Origin: Amborella trichopoda
Lineage: Eukaryota > Streptophyta > Magnoliopsida > Amborellales > Amborellaceae
DNA: 64,000 nt
Assembly (NCBI RefSeq): GCF_000471905.2
Contig: NW_006499563.1
Location: 5,906,915 to 5,970,914 of the forward strand
Direction of reading: 5' to 3'
Position numbers and translations under genes: made by a program
The notes under the pieces: generated by a model
Database searches by the model: none
Told to the model about the DNA's origin: nothing
Seen by the model: the letters and a program-made list of their open reading frames with translations, nothing else
Part shown: one piece after another, positions 23,001 to 35,126 of the stretch
Layout of the letters: each line of letters begins with the position of its first letter
How positions within the stretch are numbered: position 1 is the stretch's first letter

Positions 23001-24340
23001 TCGACTTCCCAACCATGGATAATCCATAATGGGCAAAGTAGACTCAAGTCCTTAAGATGAGAAGCAGCCCGCGATGCTAAGGAGGTTCACAAGCCCAGTG
23101 AGACGAATTAAACACCACCTTAGAAAACCAAAAGGAGATGGGCACGAGCACTAAGAGCTCCTCGTCGGAGAAACAAGACTGCTCTACCTCTAGTTGAGCA
23201 GGAATTTCTCAGACCACTTCCCCCATTGCCAACCTTATTGGACTTCATCCATGGCACGATCCTTCTTCCTTCTCCATCGCATCAACAAGACATCCATGTG
23301 TCATCTTTTCCTCAGAGTACGTCCAATGAGGGTGATGATGTTACAAGCAATCCCCAACGGTCTAAGCAAGGGAAAGACCCCTTGCACACGTCTAATGAGG
23401 GTGATGGTGTTAAAAGAACTTTCCAACTATCCAAGAAAGGGAAAAAGCTAAAAGACCCCCTGCACAAGTCCAATGAGGGTGATGACGTTAAAAGCACTCC
23501 CCAATGGTCTAAGCAAGGGAAAGATCTAAAAAACCCCTGCACACGTCCAACTCTAGTGATGACGTAAAAAGCTACCCAGATCGGTCTGATGTGAGGACTG
23601 ACCTTAAAAGTCCCCCACTTTCTAACCCTTCACTCTCTTCTTCTTCTGCTTCTCATCATTCTTCTCCGATGTCTCCTACAGGTACAACCTGAGGCTCTTG
23701 ACAAAGAATTTGAAGGAATCAATATAAGCAAGACACAATGGAAGCGGTTGAAAAAGACCCTGGCCCATGGAGCAGGATTCTTAATAGTTGCTGATGCCCT
23801 ACTAGCAAAAGCTAAAGTAGAGCCACCTTCTTCAAAGAAGAAGTCAAAGTCGAAAAAACCCCAGTAGCCCTCAGAGCCCGACTTTGATCAGAGATTAAGA
23901 GAATCAAGAGGGCAGAGCCTCTATGTTCAAGAGGCTTGTCATATGGCGTAAATATCAGAAGCATCACTTAGCACGGGACAGATAAGCCTAAGATCCGAGA
24001 AAACGCTGCAGTCTCCACCTCAGAAGTCAAACACCATGAAGTTTCCTAGTTCGTCACTACGCTCTAATCCAAATACCAGTATGCGTATCCTCTAGCTCCC
24101 TGGACTCCTTCCTAATCCCATTACCTTAAACAATCCACTTATTCTTCAATTCCCTGCGATACCTCTGACTCAATTGCTTCCAAAGCCTCAAACGTCCATT
24201 ACCCTAACCAAGCCCGTTGTGTAATCGAGTCAACCGGTGGGCCAAATTGAACTTCGTCCACCCAATCCTGCTCCTCAACTCAACATACCACCCAAATCAG
24301 TGGCAGGACAAAGATCACCAAGCCTTGATCAAGAAAAGGT
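20057..24340 (+). pseudogene. gag: gag pseudogene, copy 2
   Basis: Homologous to copy 1 gag throughout. The ancestral start codon is now ACG at 20057 (CCAACGCGCC against CCATGGCACC in copy 1). The N-terminal Pro/His-rich region is at 20057-21020. A charged helix lies at 21340-21530. The gag core at 21690-22150 has QFVETLDGLAFQWYARLPP. A well preserved open stretch at 22381-22692 encodes EKEWVPALFRLL-VEQNMIELPEAKF then NYCAYRRRINHPTDGC; the first knuckle histidine is Arg here. A basic region (RRRNK, 23170) precedes LPPLPTLLDF. A repeat block follows at 23310-23560. The C-terminal Ser/Pro-rich part runs to about 24340. Many stops and frameshifts are present. Confidence 0.85.
23310..23560 (+). 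repeat. Threefold 23-25-residue repeat in copy 2 gag
   Basis: Three units of about 70-78 bp, each encoding SNEGD-(D/G)-V-K-x(6-7)-SKQGK-x-(L)KDPLH. Copies 1 and 3 carry one or two units, at about 9020-9130 and 35210-35290. The number of units therefore varies between copies. Confidence 0.7.
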
Positions 24341-25440
24341 GAAATATGATGTGATAAGGCATCTGCAGAAGCTTCCAGCTCTCCTCAGTATCTACGATGC
24401 CCTCATGCTCTCGAAGGATTACGGGATGGCTTTTGTTCAAGATCTCTCCAATCCAGAGGTGTATGAGACCGAAGTAGAACCTATTGAAGTGGACCCTACG
24501 ATTTTAGAAGGATGTAGGCCACGATCTGTAGCGAGGAGAAAAGTTTCATAATCGCTCATCTTTTTCACTAATGAATTACATGGATGCCCCATCAACCAAA
24601 ATAATATTAGATGGAGGGTCGACTGTTAACCTTATTCTGAGGAGGATCCTTACTCGATTAGGGTTAGGGTCTGAAGATCTTACTCCGACCTAAGCCACAG
24701 TTAAATGATTCAACCAGTCAGGAGAGAAGCCAGCTGGCATGGTTCGCTTTCGTTTTAAGATTGGTAAACTAAATGTTTACTCCCAGATTCATGTAATCGA
24801 CACTGACACTTCGTACAACATTCTCCTCAGTGGGTAGGGTTGGTTCTATCGACATTGCATCAGTGCTTCAAGTATAGTCAAGAAGGGAGACAACATACTG
24901 TCTATGCTGACAAAAGACCGTTCGTTGTAGCCGAAACCCACTATACTGATGCTAAATATTACTTCACAGATCTAGTGTCACCTCAGAATCTGGATGACGA
25001 GGACCACAAGTCTACAACAAAGATGCGATCTTCACCCCATGAAGATGTTGAGGGCATGGGGAGAACAATGGTAAGAATGTTCAAAGAGGAAGATAGGAAA
25101 GGCAAAACTCTCCCTTTAACCCTTATTTATTCTAGCATCCCCACAATCATCTCCAATGAAACTCCATCTTCACCTAAAGAGGAGTTCTCAACCTCTACCC
25201 CCAGTTTTGGGCCACTTTGACTAGAAAATGAACTGGAGGTCATTACTGAGATCGAGCAAGTCATGAGGATAGAATTCCCAGCTCCAAACATCACCTATAC
25301 GTTGGAACATCAAAAAGTCCTACATATCCCCATTGCACTCTTGAAAGCAGAAGTGGCGCGTCAACTGCAGTGAAAGGTTTTTCAAAATCCGATTACTATA
25401 AGTATAAAGGATGCTCCTCGGATTAGAGACCAGTTACAAA
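24341..25440 (+). pseudogene. pro: Aspartic protease region, copy 2
   Basis: The stretch KVKYDVIRHLQKLPALLSIY leads in at 24341, continuing to VYETEVEPIEVDP. The catalytic block is LDGGSTVNLI at about 24608. The TLHQCFKYSQEGRQHTVYAD block and KRPFVVAETHYTDAKYY are open at 24840-25220. The sequence then passes HIPIALLKAEVAR (25330) and stops matching at about 25440. The final segment with the KQGLGY motif is missing, so the deletion breakpoint lies further upstream than in the other copies. Stops at several points make this non-functional. Confidence 0.83.
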
Positions 25441-25454
25441 TTCTACTCTTCCCC

Positions 25455-26110
25455 CATGCTAGCGCCACCAAAGATGACCGAGTTCGAGGGCACGAACTCA
25501 TCATACATGGCCCCGATCATCGGAAGGCCACCAATAAAATGAAGATCTAGTAAAGAGATTCTTGCTTCCCCCTACCCAAGAAGCCAGGTATTATTAACGT
25601 CACTCCATGTCTCATAAATTACCTTGATCGTATTGGAGCACTGATCATAGTAGTTGCTCGAACACTGGACGATTGCTAGTAGAGAAGCACATTCAAGAAT
25701 GCTTCAGTGCGACACCAACACCTTAGCGATCCAGGAAGAGTATCCCTTCAAATATTGGTGCTTCCCCTATATTCGAAGGCCTTTTCCTGACCACATTAGT
25801 AGCCCCTTTGCCTATACCATTCATTTTCCTAGGGTAGGCAAGTTCTCCCTAGAAGCTACATTCCTGTGCATACAATGACGGAGTGCCACTCCTTCAATAC
25901 TGACATTGTCGTCATGCCATCGCAGACTTTAAGATGAATGGGGTTAGTGATGAAAGTGACACTAAGAGGCCACTCTGGGCTGCACACTAGCTTGATCAAC
26001 CCAATGGGCTCGCCCCTTGATAGAGCCTCAATGGTAAACTCATGGGTACCAACCTCTCCTCCCCTCAGAAGGTTCTTTACATCAGGAATTCGGTAAGAAG
26101 AATCATCCAT
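25455..26110 (-). pseudogene. Antisense ORF (PMD-like), N-terminal part, copy 2
   Basis: Read on the - strand from ATG at 26110: MDDSSYRIPDVKNL..GGEVG, then CSPEWPLSVTFITNP. This aligns with the forward ORF of copy 4 (IPDVKNLTRVGEL, PMWPLRVTFVSDP). After about 85 codons the frame shifts, but homology continues to CASLLAIVQCS-YYDQCSN and SLLDLHFIGGLPMIGAMYDEF near 25500. The C-terminal two thirds (basic stretch, linker, coiled coil) were lost in the same deletion that removed pol, and the remnant abuts the protease tail to tail. It has its own TATA box at 27158. Confidence 0.72.
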
Positions 26111-27157
26111 TATAAAAGGGCTTAATGATTCACTCTCAAATCAAAATTGATAAGCGTCGGCTGTGTCTTCAGTGGCTGAGTACCGACTGTAACGGCATAA
26201 CCCTAGTGTCGACTGAGTATTCAGAAGGCTAGCTTCAGTTGTGTTTACGAAGGCTTATCGCCGGTTTTGTTTACGAAGGCTTATCGTCAGCTATGATTTC
26301 AGAAGCTAAGCGCCGGCTGTGTTTTTTTTAAAAAAAATGCACCGGCTGTGTTTTAAAAAAAAAAACAGCGCCGGTTGTGTTTTTAAAATAAAAACAACGT
26401 CGGCTGTGTCTGCTAATGCTTAGCTTCAGATGTGCACTCAAAGCTTAGCACCAGTTGTGTCTGCCAATGCTTAGTGCTAGTTGCATCTGCTAATGTCAAG
26501 CGCTGGCTGTGTTTGCTAACGTCTAGCGCCGGCTATGTTCAAATCTCTCACACGTGCCACAGATTCTACGCGTAACACCTCGAGCCCTGCTACACTACTT
26601 CACAACCATTGCCACGTCCTGCTACGCCACCTGACACACATCTCATATGTGTGAATGGCAACCATTCCCCTCCCCTGCATCTGTTCAGCTTCAACGACGG
26701 TCCATTTCCTGACCCTTCGATATCTCGCCGAAACTCCCTTTCGTTGCCAAAAAAAACGTCTACAACTTTCCCCAAGTCATCTGGAAACCACTACATCTGT
26801 CGAAAAACTCCCAAAACTAGCAGAAATTCCTTACCAGCCCACTGCTACAACTTGTGCGTCTTCTTCCCTTCACCAAAACTTGTAAAATCACAGCCGGAGT
26901 TTCCCTGCTTCTTGGAAAGCCCCTGTGCTGACTGGGAAACTCCTGCTACTCTAATGAAATCTTGCCGCTTTCTCTACTGGCGTCTCCTTGTTCGACCAAA
27001 ACCTCCCCTACTTGCTAGCAAACCTCATGCTAAATCTTGTTAGAACATCCACTATTTACCGAAGCTTCCATCAAGAATCCTCTTCTCACCGATAAATTTT
27101 TTTTGCTTAAGTCTTTTTTACCTTAGTTGAAAAGCAGTGGAAATGGGGTTTTGCCCC
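26111..27157 (-). other. Leader of the antisense ORF, copy 2
   Basis: About 1 kb between the antisense TATA box and ATG. 26150-26550 is an array of AGCGCCGGCTGTGTTT-like units (about 30-40 bp; A/T runs at 26325-26395). 26600-27100 is unique leader sequence shared with copies 1 and 4. The + strand frame 26609-27043 is not conserved as protein and is not called. Confidence 0.6.
26150..26550 (+). repeat. CCGGCTGTG minisatellite in the antisense leader, copy 2
   Basis: About ten units around the core AGCGCCGGCTGTGTT, in the same orientation relative to the element as the LTR hairpin units (CGCCGACTGTGTC). A second block lies upstream of the antisense TATA box at 27370-27600 (units about 30-36 bp, AGCACCGGCTGTGCCCTCAG). 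Confidence 0.7.
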
Positions 27158-27167
27158 TTTATATAGC
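27158..27167 (-). promoter_or_regulatory. TATA box of the antisense ORF, copy 2
   Basis: On the - strand GGCTATATAAAGGGG followed by CAAAACCCC. It matches the antisense promoters of copies 1, 3 and 4 and lies about 1.05 kb before the ATG. Confidence 0.6.
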
Positions 27168-30100
27168 CAACACTATTCCCAAATGCGCCTGACAAACTGG
27201 GAATCCCAGCCTCATCTAAGAAGGCCAAATGACAATGGGCCGGGTCGGGCTTTGACCTAAGGCTCGAGGCCCGAGGAAAGTCTCATCATCACTTGTATAA
27301 TTAGATTCCAACAGAAGCAATGACCGGGTTGGGCTTGGGTCGAAGTTGAAACACTAACCCACACCCAGCGCTGGCTATGTCATCAAAAAAGACTCAACGC
27401 TGTATGTGTTGTTGGTGACTTCAGCACCAGCTGTGTCCTCAGTAACCCCAGCACCGGCTGTGCCCTCAGTAACCCTAGCACCAGCTGCGTCCTCAGTAAC
27501 CCCAATGCCGGCTGCGTCCTCACTAACCCTAGCGCCAGCTGTGTCCTCAGAAACAATAGTGCTGCCTGCGTTCTCAACGACTCAGCGCCGGGTGTGCTCA
27601 AGAGATTGCACGGGCTGTCCTCAGCGATGACTGTGTTTTAAACATTCTATTGTCATATACTTCAGGCTGAGGCCATGTGTGTCCTATTTCTATTACCCCA
27701 GTGAAGTTGCACCTTGAATGTGATCTATTAACCCCAACAAAGCTGAACCCAGGTCATTCAAACTCAGGTCATGACTTCTCATTTCCAGTAGGAGAGTCAT
27801 ACTTGTACTGCATCTTATTATCCCTAGTGGGTCTACCTCACACCTAGTAACTCCGTCCTCAAGGATGTAAAGGACCCACATTTGTCCCCTTTTCCCCAAT
27901 GAAGTTGGCCTTCCCATATGAGTCTCTTACTGACTTTAATCATTTTATCCCAAGGGGGTCACACTTACCCTCCTAATCCCTAGCAAAGTTTTCCACACCA
28001 TGTTGGGCCACCATCTCCATCTAAACAGCTCTTTGTTTGTGTATAACATTAACCATTTTATCCCCAAGGGGCCAGATTGCTATCCACAGACCTATTCCAT
28101 ATGGAGCTTCACTTACATGGCAACCCACACAATGGTCAGTGCAGCATGACCTTAAAACTGCACAACCTCGGTCTAGTTGCACGACCCTAAACTGCTTGGT
28201 CTGTGCTGCATGACCTTAAACTACACAGCTTTGGTCCATGGTGCATGACCTTAAACTGCACAGCCATGGTACTTGCTGCATGACCTTAAACTACACAGCG
28301 TTGGTCCGTGCTGTATGACCTTTCCATGATACATGACCTTAAACTGCACAACCTCCATATAGCTGCAGGACCTTAAATTGCATTGTCCAAACTATATGAC
28401 CTTAAACTGTAGTGGAGGTCTAGTTGCACAACCTTAAACTGCATAGTCCAAGCCACAAGACTCTAACCGCATGGTCCAAGCTATATGACTTTATACTATA
28501 GTACACATCCTAGCCGCATGACGTTAAAAGGCTCAACACCCCAGTCCAAACTATACAACCATAAACTGTAGCGGAGCTCTAGTTACATGACCTTAAACTA
28601 CATTATCCTAGTTGCATGACTTTAAATTGCATAACTACAGTCCAAGCTATATGTCCTAAACCATGGTGCATGTCCTGACCGCGTGACGATAAACTATTTT
28701 GCATACATCTCGGAGGTATGACCATAAACCCGTCCCCACATATGTGCACCCAAGTTTTACGTGCATCTTCACTCGCATCTTCCCTAACCGACCCATTCGT
28801 GCACATGAGCACCTTCACTACTTCCCCAATGAGTCCATTTATTTCACCATCCTTCATCATTCCCCAGTGCGTCGCACCCGTGCTCACAAAACGGTAAACC
28901 ATTCCACCACCCATACTCGTCGTAAGCTAGTGGGTCACCATATTTTACCCACCATTTATCCATCAACCATCTTTCATAGGTAGCCTCGAGCCATCTCCCC
29001 AAAAGTGAGCTAAACTCACTACCATACTCACTCCATGGCCTCTACGGACTGCCATTCATCTCCACTATGGTGCAGCTATATGTCCTTAAACTGTAGTGCA
29101 CGTCCTTGCTGCATGAAGTTAAAAGTCTTCGCACAAATCCCAAAGCATGACCTTAAACATGCCTTCACAAAAAAAATTATAAACGGGCATGGTGTATACC
29201 TTTACAAGGGAATTCCATGAGTAAAAATGACGGACGGGCATGGTCATGAAACCGTGAGTAAAAGAGTTCTGTGAAAAACAATCGGGGCACAGTGAAAACC
29301 TGAAAGGGCATCGTGAGTAAATATGGAAAATAAGGGTGGACATAACGAAAAGGTCATGGGTAAAAGAGCCACAAATAAAAAGAAAGTTGGTGAAAACCAT
29401 CTCTATAGCGTCACTTCCCAAGTTCAAGTGAAAAGCCACAAAGGACGCTTGAACCAATAAGCAGGTTGATGCATCACTCGCCTCAGCAGGCGGCTTCAAC
29501 CCACTTTAAGAAAAATCCCTAGTGTCACAATTCTAGGACCAAAAAATACGAGCTTCAAGTAAAAGATTCCAACATCCTGAGTCTATTTGCAAAAAGGACT
29601 AGAAAGACAGAAGATTCACCAAGAAGGCAGGACAAGTCTCATGAGGAAGAATATTATTCCCACGAGGTCACAAACACACTCTGACCACTACGAAGGCAAG
29701 AAACTGACAAAGCTAGAGCGAACCTGCCAGAGACTTCAGTCAGCCTCGCAACAATTCCCTCTAGCCGACAGGCACAGAGTTTCGGGACCGGCTAACAAAA
29801 TGCCCTCGATTGGACCCGACAGACGAGGCCTACCTACAAAGGTATCCTGACTGTCAAAGGAAAACTTGTGTAGCAACAAACAACGCCAAACCAAAGGCTC
29901 TTCAGCAAACCATCAAGGAAATCATTCTGACAAACTAAAAGGCGCCCCAAGAAAGCTAAGTTATCCATGACTTTGGACCTGCTATGTAACGACCTGCTAG
30001 CAATGGGTAGGGGTTATATCCAAAGCTGGTCACCTCGATAAACTAAAGTACCCTACTCACCAAGGAACCAACCATGACTTTGGACCTACTATGTAACGAC

Positions 30101-30520
30101 CTACTAGCATTGAGTAGGGGTTATACCCAAAGTTGGTCACCTTGATAAACTGAGGTGGCCTACCCGCCAAGGAATAACTAGTGCACGACACAGACGAGCA
30201 CCGACCAAAGGCTCTTTTATTGTCTATTCAAGACAAAGAAACCTAGATAAAATTGGAGCAATGACCTTTGACACGACATTCAATTGCCAAACTTGCCTGA
30301 TTCTGACTAACGAGGTCTATACAAAATCCTCAGTTTCAAAATCTAAAACAGTTATCATGAGGGTGAGGACTTCAACAAGATCCCTCAAAAAAGTCTCGTC
30401 TCCCCCTAAAGTCTTCACGGATGGCGCTGTACATTGTATCCAAATGTCTAAGCATCCTAGTTGCACCATTGTGTGAATCTCCTTGACGTTCACGTGGTCC
30501 TATGGCTAGGAAGAAAAAAG
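27168..30520 (+). repeat. 3' non-coding region of copy 2
   Basis: No coding region seen. 27370-27600 is a CCGGCTGTG array. 27680-28120 has CCCCAGTGAAGTT-type phrases. 28125-28690 is the 35-bp GACCTTAAACTG array, with a short continuation at 29080-29160. 28700-29500 matches 15200-15960, including GAGTAAAAGAGTT repeats. 29960-30180 is a twin repeat of about 120 bp with GGGTAGGGGTTATA and CACCTCGATAAACT. The U3 of the next LTR begins around 30.3-30.5 kb. Confidence 0.65.
28125..28690 (+). repeat. 35-bp GACCTTAAACTG minisatellite, copy 2
   Basis: Roughly fifteen imperfect units, CATGACCTTAAACTGCACAG followed by about 15 bp ending GGTCC(G/A)TGCTG. Confidence 0.72.
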
Positions 30521-31907
30521 TAATAAAGCCGTAGGAAATTTTTTGATTGTCATCTTTCTCTCTTCTCTCATAGCACAACATTCAATGGGCCAAGCTGTTT
30601 TAACGCATTTCTCATCACCTTGGTCCCTGATACAGAATAAAGAGGAAGCAGGTAAATAAAGCCTACAAAACAGTGGAAATTTTGACAGCCTCAAAATGGC
30701 CCCATAATTGGTCAAGATCTTCATCAGCACTCCAAAAAGCCACTTGCCAAGTTTTATTGCGATCAGATATGTCTAAGGCAGTGCACCCAAAGGAACAATT
30801 TCAGAAAAATTGGTCTCTAACACCCTGAAATAGACCCGTAACTAAAGCTACAATTTTGATGCGTCAAATTACTGTAGGACCACCACCATTGGATCCTGCA
30901 TAGTCCAAAACCCCTATGGTCAAGTTTCGACTTAATCGGGCACTCTAAGCAGAGTTATAGGTAAACTACCAAAAAGGGGTACGACGCACATTATTCTTGT
31001 GTGGCCACCCTATACCAAAACATCATCAAAGGTGGTTGTTTTCATAATCATGGGTAGTAACTTTCGGGGCCTATATCTCACTCGATTTGAGTCGGATCGC
31101 ACTCAAATTTGATGATCGTGTTTGTCTCGTCAAGATGAGCATTTTGATATATGGTATGCCATGTGACGACGCCCGAGCCTAGAGAAAAACTAGAGACAAG
31201 TTGCCGATCCGTGAAGAAAATTGCCAAAAATTCAGTAGCACCACTCCTCACTCGAGCAGCCAAATCATAGCGTTCATGTACTCCTTTGATACGAAACCAA
31301 TTGCATTATGTGCGTAAGAACCGATGTTATCTTTGGTCTGAACTCCGCGTACGATGAACGGTTGGATTTCACACACGGAAGCGTCGAAGTTACTATAAAT
31401 TTAGGCTGCCAAATTTTAAGATTTCGACAAAAAACTCAAGACGACAAAATCTTCATTTGGATTCGAAATCGAGCCGCGTTTGTTGCAACCTGATCGTGAT
31501 GGCATGCTCAGTGTGATTTAGCAAAGAAACAGAAGAAAAACATCAAGGAACTAGCGCACTATTGATCTGAAGTTTTCAGGGTTTATCCTAAATTTAAGTC
31601 TCATGATGAAGGCTAAAAAACATGATTCATGGCTCAAAATTGGTGTCAAATCGATTTTCCATGTCGTGCCCTACAAGAAAAAGATAACCTTTCGATCAAA
31701 CAGGCATTAAAACAATCCCGGATCAGTCATGGAAGATTACGTGAGTTCTCAAGAAGCAGCAGGGACTGTTCTGAAATTCGACACAATGCTAGGCAAGGGA
31801 AAAACAGTCTTTTTGCACCCTTTTTTAGAATTTATTTTAATTCAATTAAATTGTAATTATCTTCAATTTTAGGTAGTTTTTTTACGTCCACTCATGTTTG
31901 GGCCCAC

Positions 31908-31975
31908 TTCTATATAAACATGTAAAGCCAAATCGTAACAAACCTTCAGTTCACTTCTTAAATCAATTAATAAAG
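31908..31975 (+). promoter_or_regulatory. LTR 4 TATA box and poly(A) signal
   Basis: CTATATAAACA at 31910-31920 and AATAAA at 31969-31974. Confidence 0.65.
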
Positions 31976-32294
31976 TTTCGATTTTTTATTGAGTTCATGG
32001 GTGCGTCTGAGAGAGAAAGAGGAGAGAGAAGAAAAGGGTTGGTACCCCTTGATAAGGTAATTTTCTCTCTCCTCCTATTTTCTCTCTCTTCTCTTTCTCT
32101 TTCTCTCTCCTTCCCTCTTTCCCTCTCCACCCTTCTTCTCATCTCTATCTCTCTTTCTCCCTTCTTCTCATCTCTATCTCTCATTTCTCTCTCTTCTTCT
32201 CATCTTTATCTCTCTCTTCTTCTCATCTATATCTCTCTCTCCTCAGGTTTATCTCTCCCTTCTTGTCTTTATCTCTCTTTCTCTCTCCTCTCTT

Positions 32295-32700
32295 CTTAAC
32301 ACAACCAATTATGCTCAGTGCTGCCTCTCTTCTCTTCCTAACACAGTCGACGATGCTCAGCACCACCTGTGTCCTTCTATCTCTTCTCTTTCTAACACAG
32401 TTGGCGATGCCTAGCACTGCCTGTGTCTTCTCTCTCCTCTTCTCCTAACACCGCTGGTAATGCCCAGCACCGCCTGTGTCCTCTCTCTCTTTCCTCTTCT
32501 CCTGACACAGCTGGTAATGTCAACATCACTTGTGTCCCCTCTCTCCTCTTCTCCTAACACAGTCAGTGATTCCCAGCACCACCTGTGTCTCCTCTCTCTT
32601 TCCTCTTCTCCTAACACAGTCGGCGATGCCCAGTGCCACCTATGTTATGTCTTTTCTCTTCTATTAACACAGTCGGCGTTGCTTAGCACCGTCTATGTCC
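32295..32700 (+). repeat. Hairpin minisatellite in LTR 4
   Basis: About eight units of AACACAG-TYGGCGATGCCCAGCAC-CGCCTGTGTCC plus CT-rich spacer. It is nearer to the LTR 1 array than to those of LTRs 2 and 3 in unit sequence. Confidence 0.72.
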
Positions 32701-33473
32701 TCCCCTCCTTTCTTTCTGTTCTTCTTCTTCTTTCTATTCTCTTCTTCTTCTCTTGTTCTACTTCTTATTCTTTCTCTATGATCTCCATTCTTTCCATTAT
32801 TCTTTAGTTTGATTAAGAGGGGTCAAAATTAGCCTTCCATGGTAGTCTTGTCTTCTAGTCATAATGTTATTGTGCCAAAATTACTATGCCTGCTTTATTG
32901 CCACGGCAGACTAACCATCATGTTTAGCTGGTCAGTATCGGTATTGACGTCTAGTAGTAATCCTTTTGAGCCGATCTGAGTTATCAAGCCCATTTTATTG
33001 CCACGTCAGGCCAATTACCTACCATCTTAGTCATTGTGTTGATCTCCCCGCCTGATCAAATTCGTTTCTCTCCCATCTTTCTTCGCTCATTATTCTCTTC
33101 TTCTTTTTGAATGTACACGCTTGTGTACGTTCACTCGAAGGCAAGGTGAGGTCTGTTGATCCACCTGTCTAATAGCATTTAACGTATGTGTGTGATTGCA
33201 GAAAGTAGGAGAATACATGCCAACGGAGGCAATTCCAAACCAATTTTACTACTTGGGGCATTCTTCATGATCAAAGAGGATGCCCACGTGAGCCAACCCA
33301 AGTACGTCTCGATCCCACCTTAAATTCCTCTCTCATTGATTGGTAATACCTGACCTTGTTCTCAAACGAGATTCCCAAGAGAGCGATCTCAACTGTCCTA
33401 GGTCTCCCTGAAACTCAAGACGTGTGTCCCCCAGTCATCCTGATCCAGAGGGTGAGATCGAGGCATCCAATCA

Positions 33474-34820
33474 CTTCATCATTCCTAGGTGAGTCTAACC
33501 CGTGCTCACAAAAATGACGAACCATCCCGCCACCCATACGCATTATTAACTGGTGGGTCACCACTTTTCACCCACATTTTGTATATCATTAATCTTTCAC
33601 AGGTAGCCTCATGCCATCTCCCCAAAGTGAGTCAAACCACCACAATACTTACTCCATGGCCTCAACAGACTGCCATCCACCTCCATTACGGTTCAGCTGT
33701 ATGACCTTAAACTATAGTCCATGTCCTGACCTCATGACATTAAAAGGCTTCGCGCTGGTCCCAAAGGCATAACGTTAAACACGCCTTCACAAAAAAATAA
33801 AAATAAATAAATAACAGGAATGGTGTATACTTGGTCAAGGGAACACCATGAGTAAAAATAACGGATGGGCATGATCATGAAACCATGAGTAAAAGAGTTC
33901 CGTAAGAATAAAAACCTAAGTATGGTGAAAACCTGAAAGGGCATTGTGAATGAAAGTGGAAGAATAAGGGTGGACATGGCTGAAAGGTCGTGGGTAAAAA
34001 AAGCCCCAAATAAAAGGAAGTTGGTGAAAACTGTCTCTACGGCGTCGCTTCCCAAGTTCAAGTGAAAATCCACAAAGGACACTTAGACTAATAAACAGGT
34101 TGATGCAGCACTGACTTCAATAGTCGGCTTCAGCCTACACTCAAAGAGAAAAATCCCTGGTGTCACGATACCAGGACTAAAAGATATGAGCTTCAAGGAA
34201 AAGATTCTGACCATCTGAGTCCATTTATGAAAAGGACTTGAAGGACAGAAGATTCGCCAAGAAGGCAGGACAAGTCTCATGATCAAGAGCATCATTCTCA
34301 AGAGGTTACTAAATGCACTCCAAAGATGCCGGAGATGCCCCAAGAAGGCTAAGTCATCCTTGACTTTTGGCCCTGTTACACGAGACTGCTAACAATGGGT
34401 AGGGGTTATACCCAAAGCCTGTCACCTCGATGAACTGAGGTACCCTACCCGCCAAGGAATAACTGGTGCATCACGCAAATGAGTGCCGATAAAAGGCTCT
34501 TCAGTAAACCATCCAAAATAAACAAACAAGAAAGTCACTTCTACAGATTAAAGATGCCCTAAGAAGGCTAAGTCAGCCATGACTTTGGACCTGCTAATGG
34601 CAGGTAGGGGTTATACTCAAAGCTGGTCACCTCGATAAATTGAGGTACCCTGCCCACCAAGGAATATTTGGTGCATAACACAGATGAGCGCCGACCAAAG
34701 GCTCTTTTGTCGTCTATCCAAGACAAAGAAACCATACCAAATGGGAACAATGCCCTTGACCATTACACTTAATTGTTAGACGGGCCTGATTCGGATTAAC
34801 GAGGTCCGTACAAAATCCTC
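33474..34820 (+). repeat. Orphan 3' non-coding region
   Basis: Corresponds to 28850-30310 of copy 2 (GTGCTCACAAAA at 33500, ACCTTAAACTATAG at 33703, GAGTAAAAGAGTT at 33890, twin repeats at 34350-34480 and 34565-34680). It starts directly at the LTR 4 U5 end, so PBS, gag, pro and the antisense ORF of this unit have been deleted. No gene. Confidence 0.65.
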
Positions 34821-35126
34821 AGCTTCAGAATCACAAAAAGTCTGCAAGGGTGAGGACTTCAACAGGATCCTCAAAAAGAGTCCCTGTTGGAAGGTAATTT
34901 TCATCAACATGAGGCGCTTGCTCAATAAAGGCTTAGCAAGTAGTGGAAATTTCGACAGTCTCAAAAGTGCCCCCAAACTAGGTAGAATCTTCATGAGGTC
35001 TCTCGAAAGCCAAGTTTAGTCACATTCTGACATGTCTAAGGCAGTGCAGACTGAGAAAGAGTTCCGGCAGAATCGACCTCTCGCACCCTAAAACGGACCC
35101 CTATAACTAGATCTACACTTTTAGAC
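34820..35126 (+). mobile_element. LTR U3 fragment joined to gag
   Basis: Matches the start of LTR 5 (TGTTGGAAGGTA-TTTTCATCAACATGAGG, 34889 against 44547). At about 35126, just after ACACTTTTAGAC, it jumps into gag sequence that aligns with the reverse strand of 60.1 kb. The rest of the LTR, PBS and gag N-terminus are missing. Confidence 0.65.

Larger units (their letters stand above)
30520..33473 (+). mobile_element. LTR 4 (type A), 3' LTR of copy 2
   Basis: U3, TATA at 31911, AATAAA at 31969, possible donor AAG|GTAATTTTC at 32057, CT-rich tract 32060-32290, hairpin array 32295-32700, possible acceptor TGATTGCAG at 33201, and U5 end ...CCAATCA near 33473. No PBS follows. Instead the sequence jumps to TTCATCATTCCT, which lies in the 3' non-coding region of other copies (compare 28853). 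Confidence 0.73.

Noticed and set aside
25500..25880. Continuation of copy 2 protease into a + strand coding region
   Set aside because: The + strand has many stops, while the - strand follows the antisense ORF motifs (QCS-YYD-CSN, SLLDLHFIGGLP), so the segment was assigned to the - strand.
26609..27043. 144-codon + strand frame
   Set aside because: Lies in the antisense-ORF leader; equivalent DNA in copies 1 and 4 does not keep the frame.
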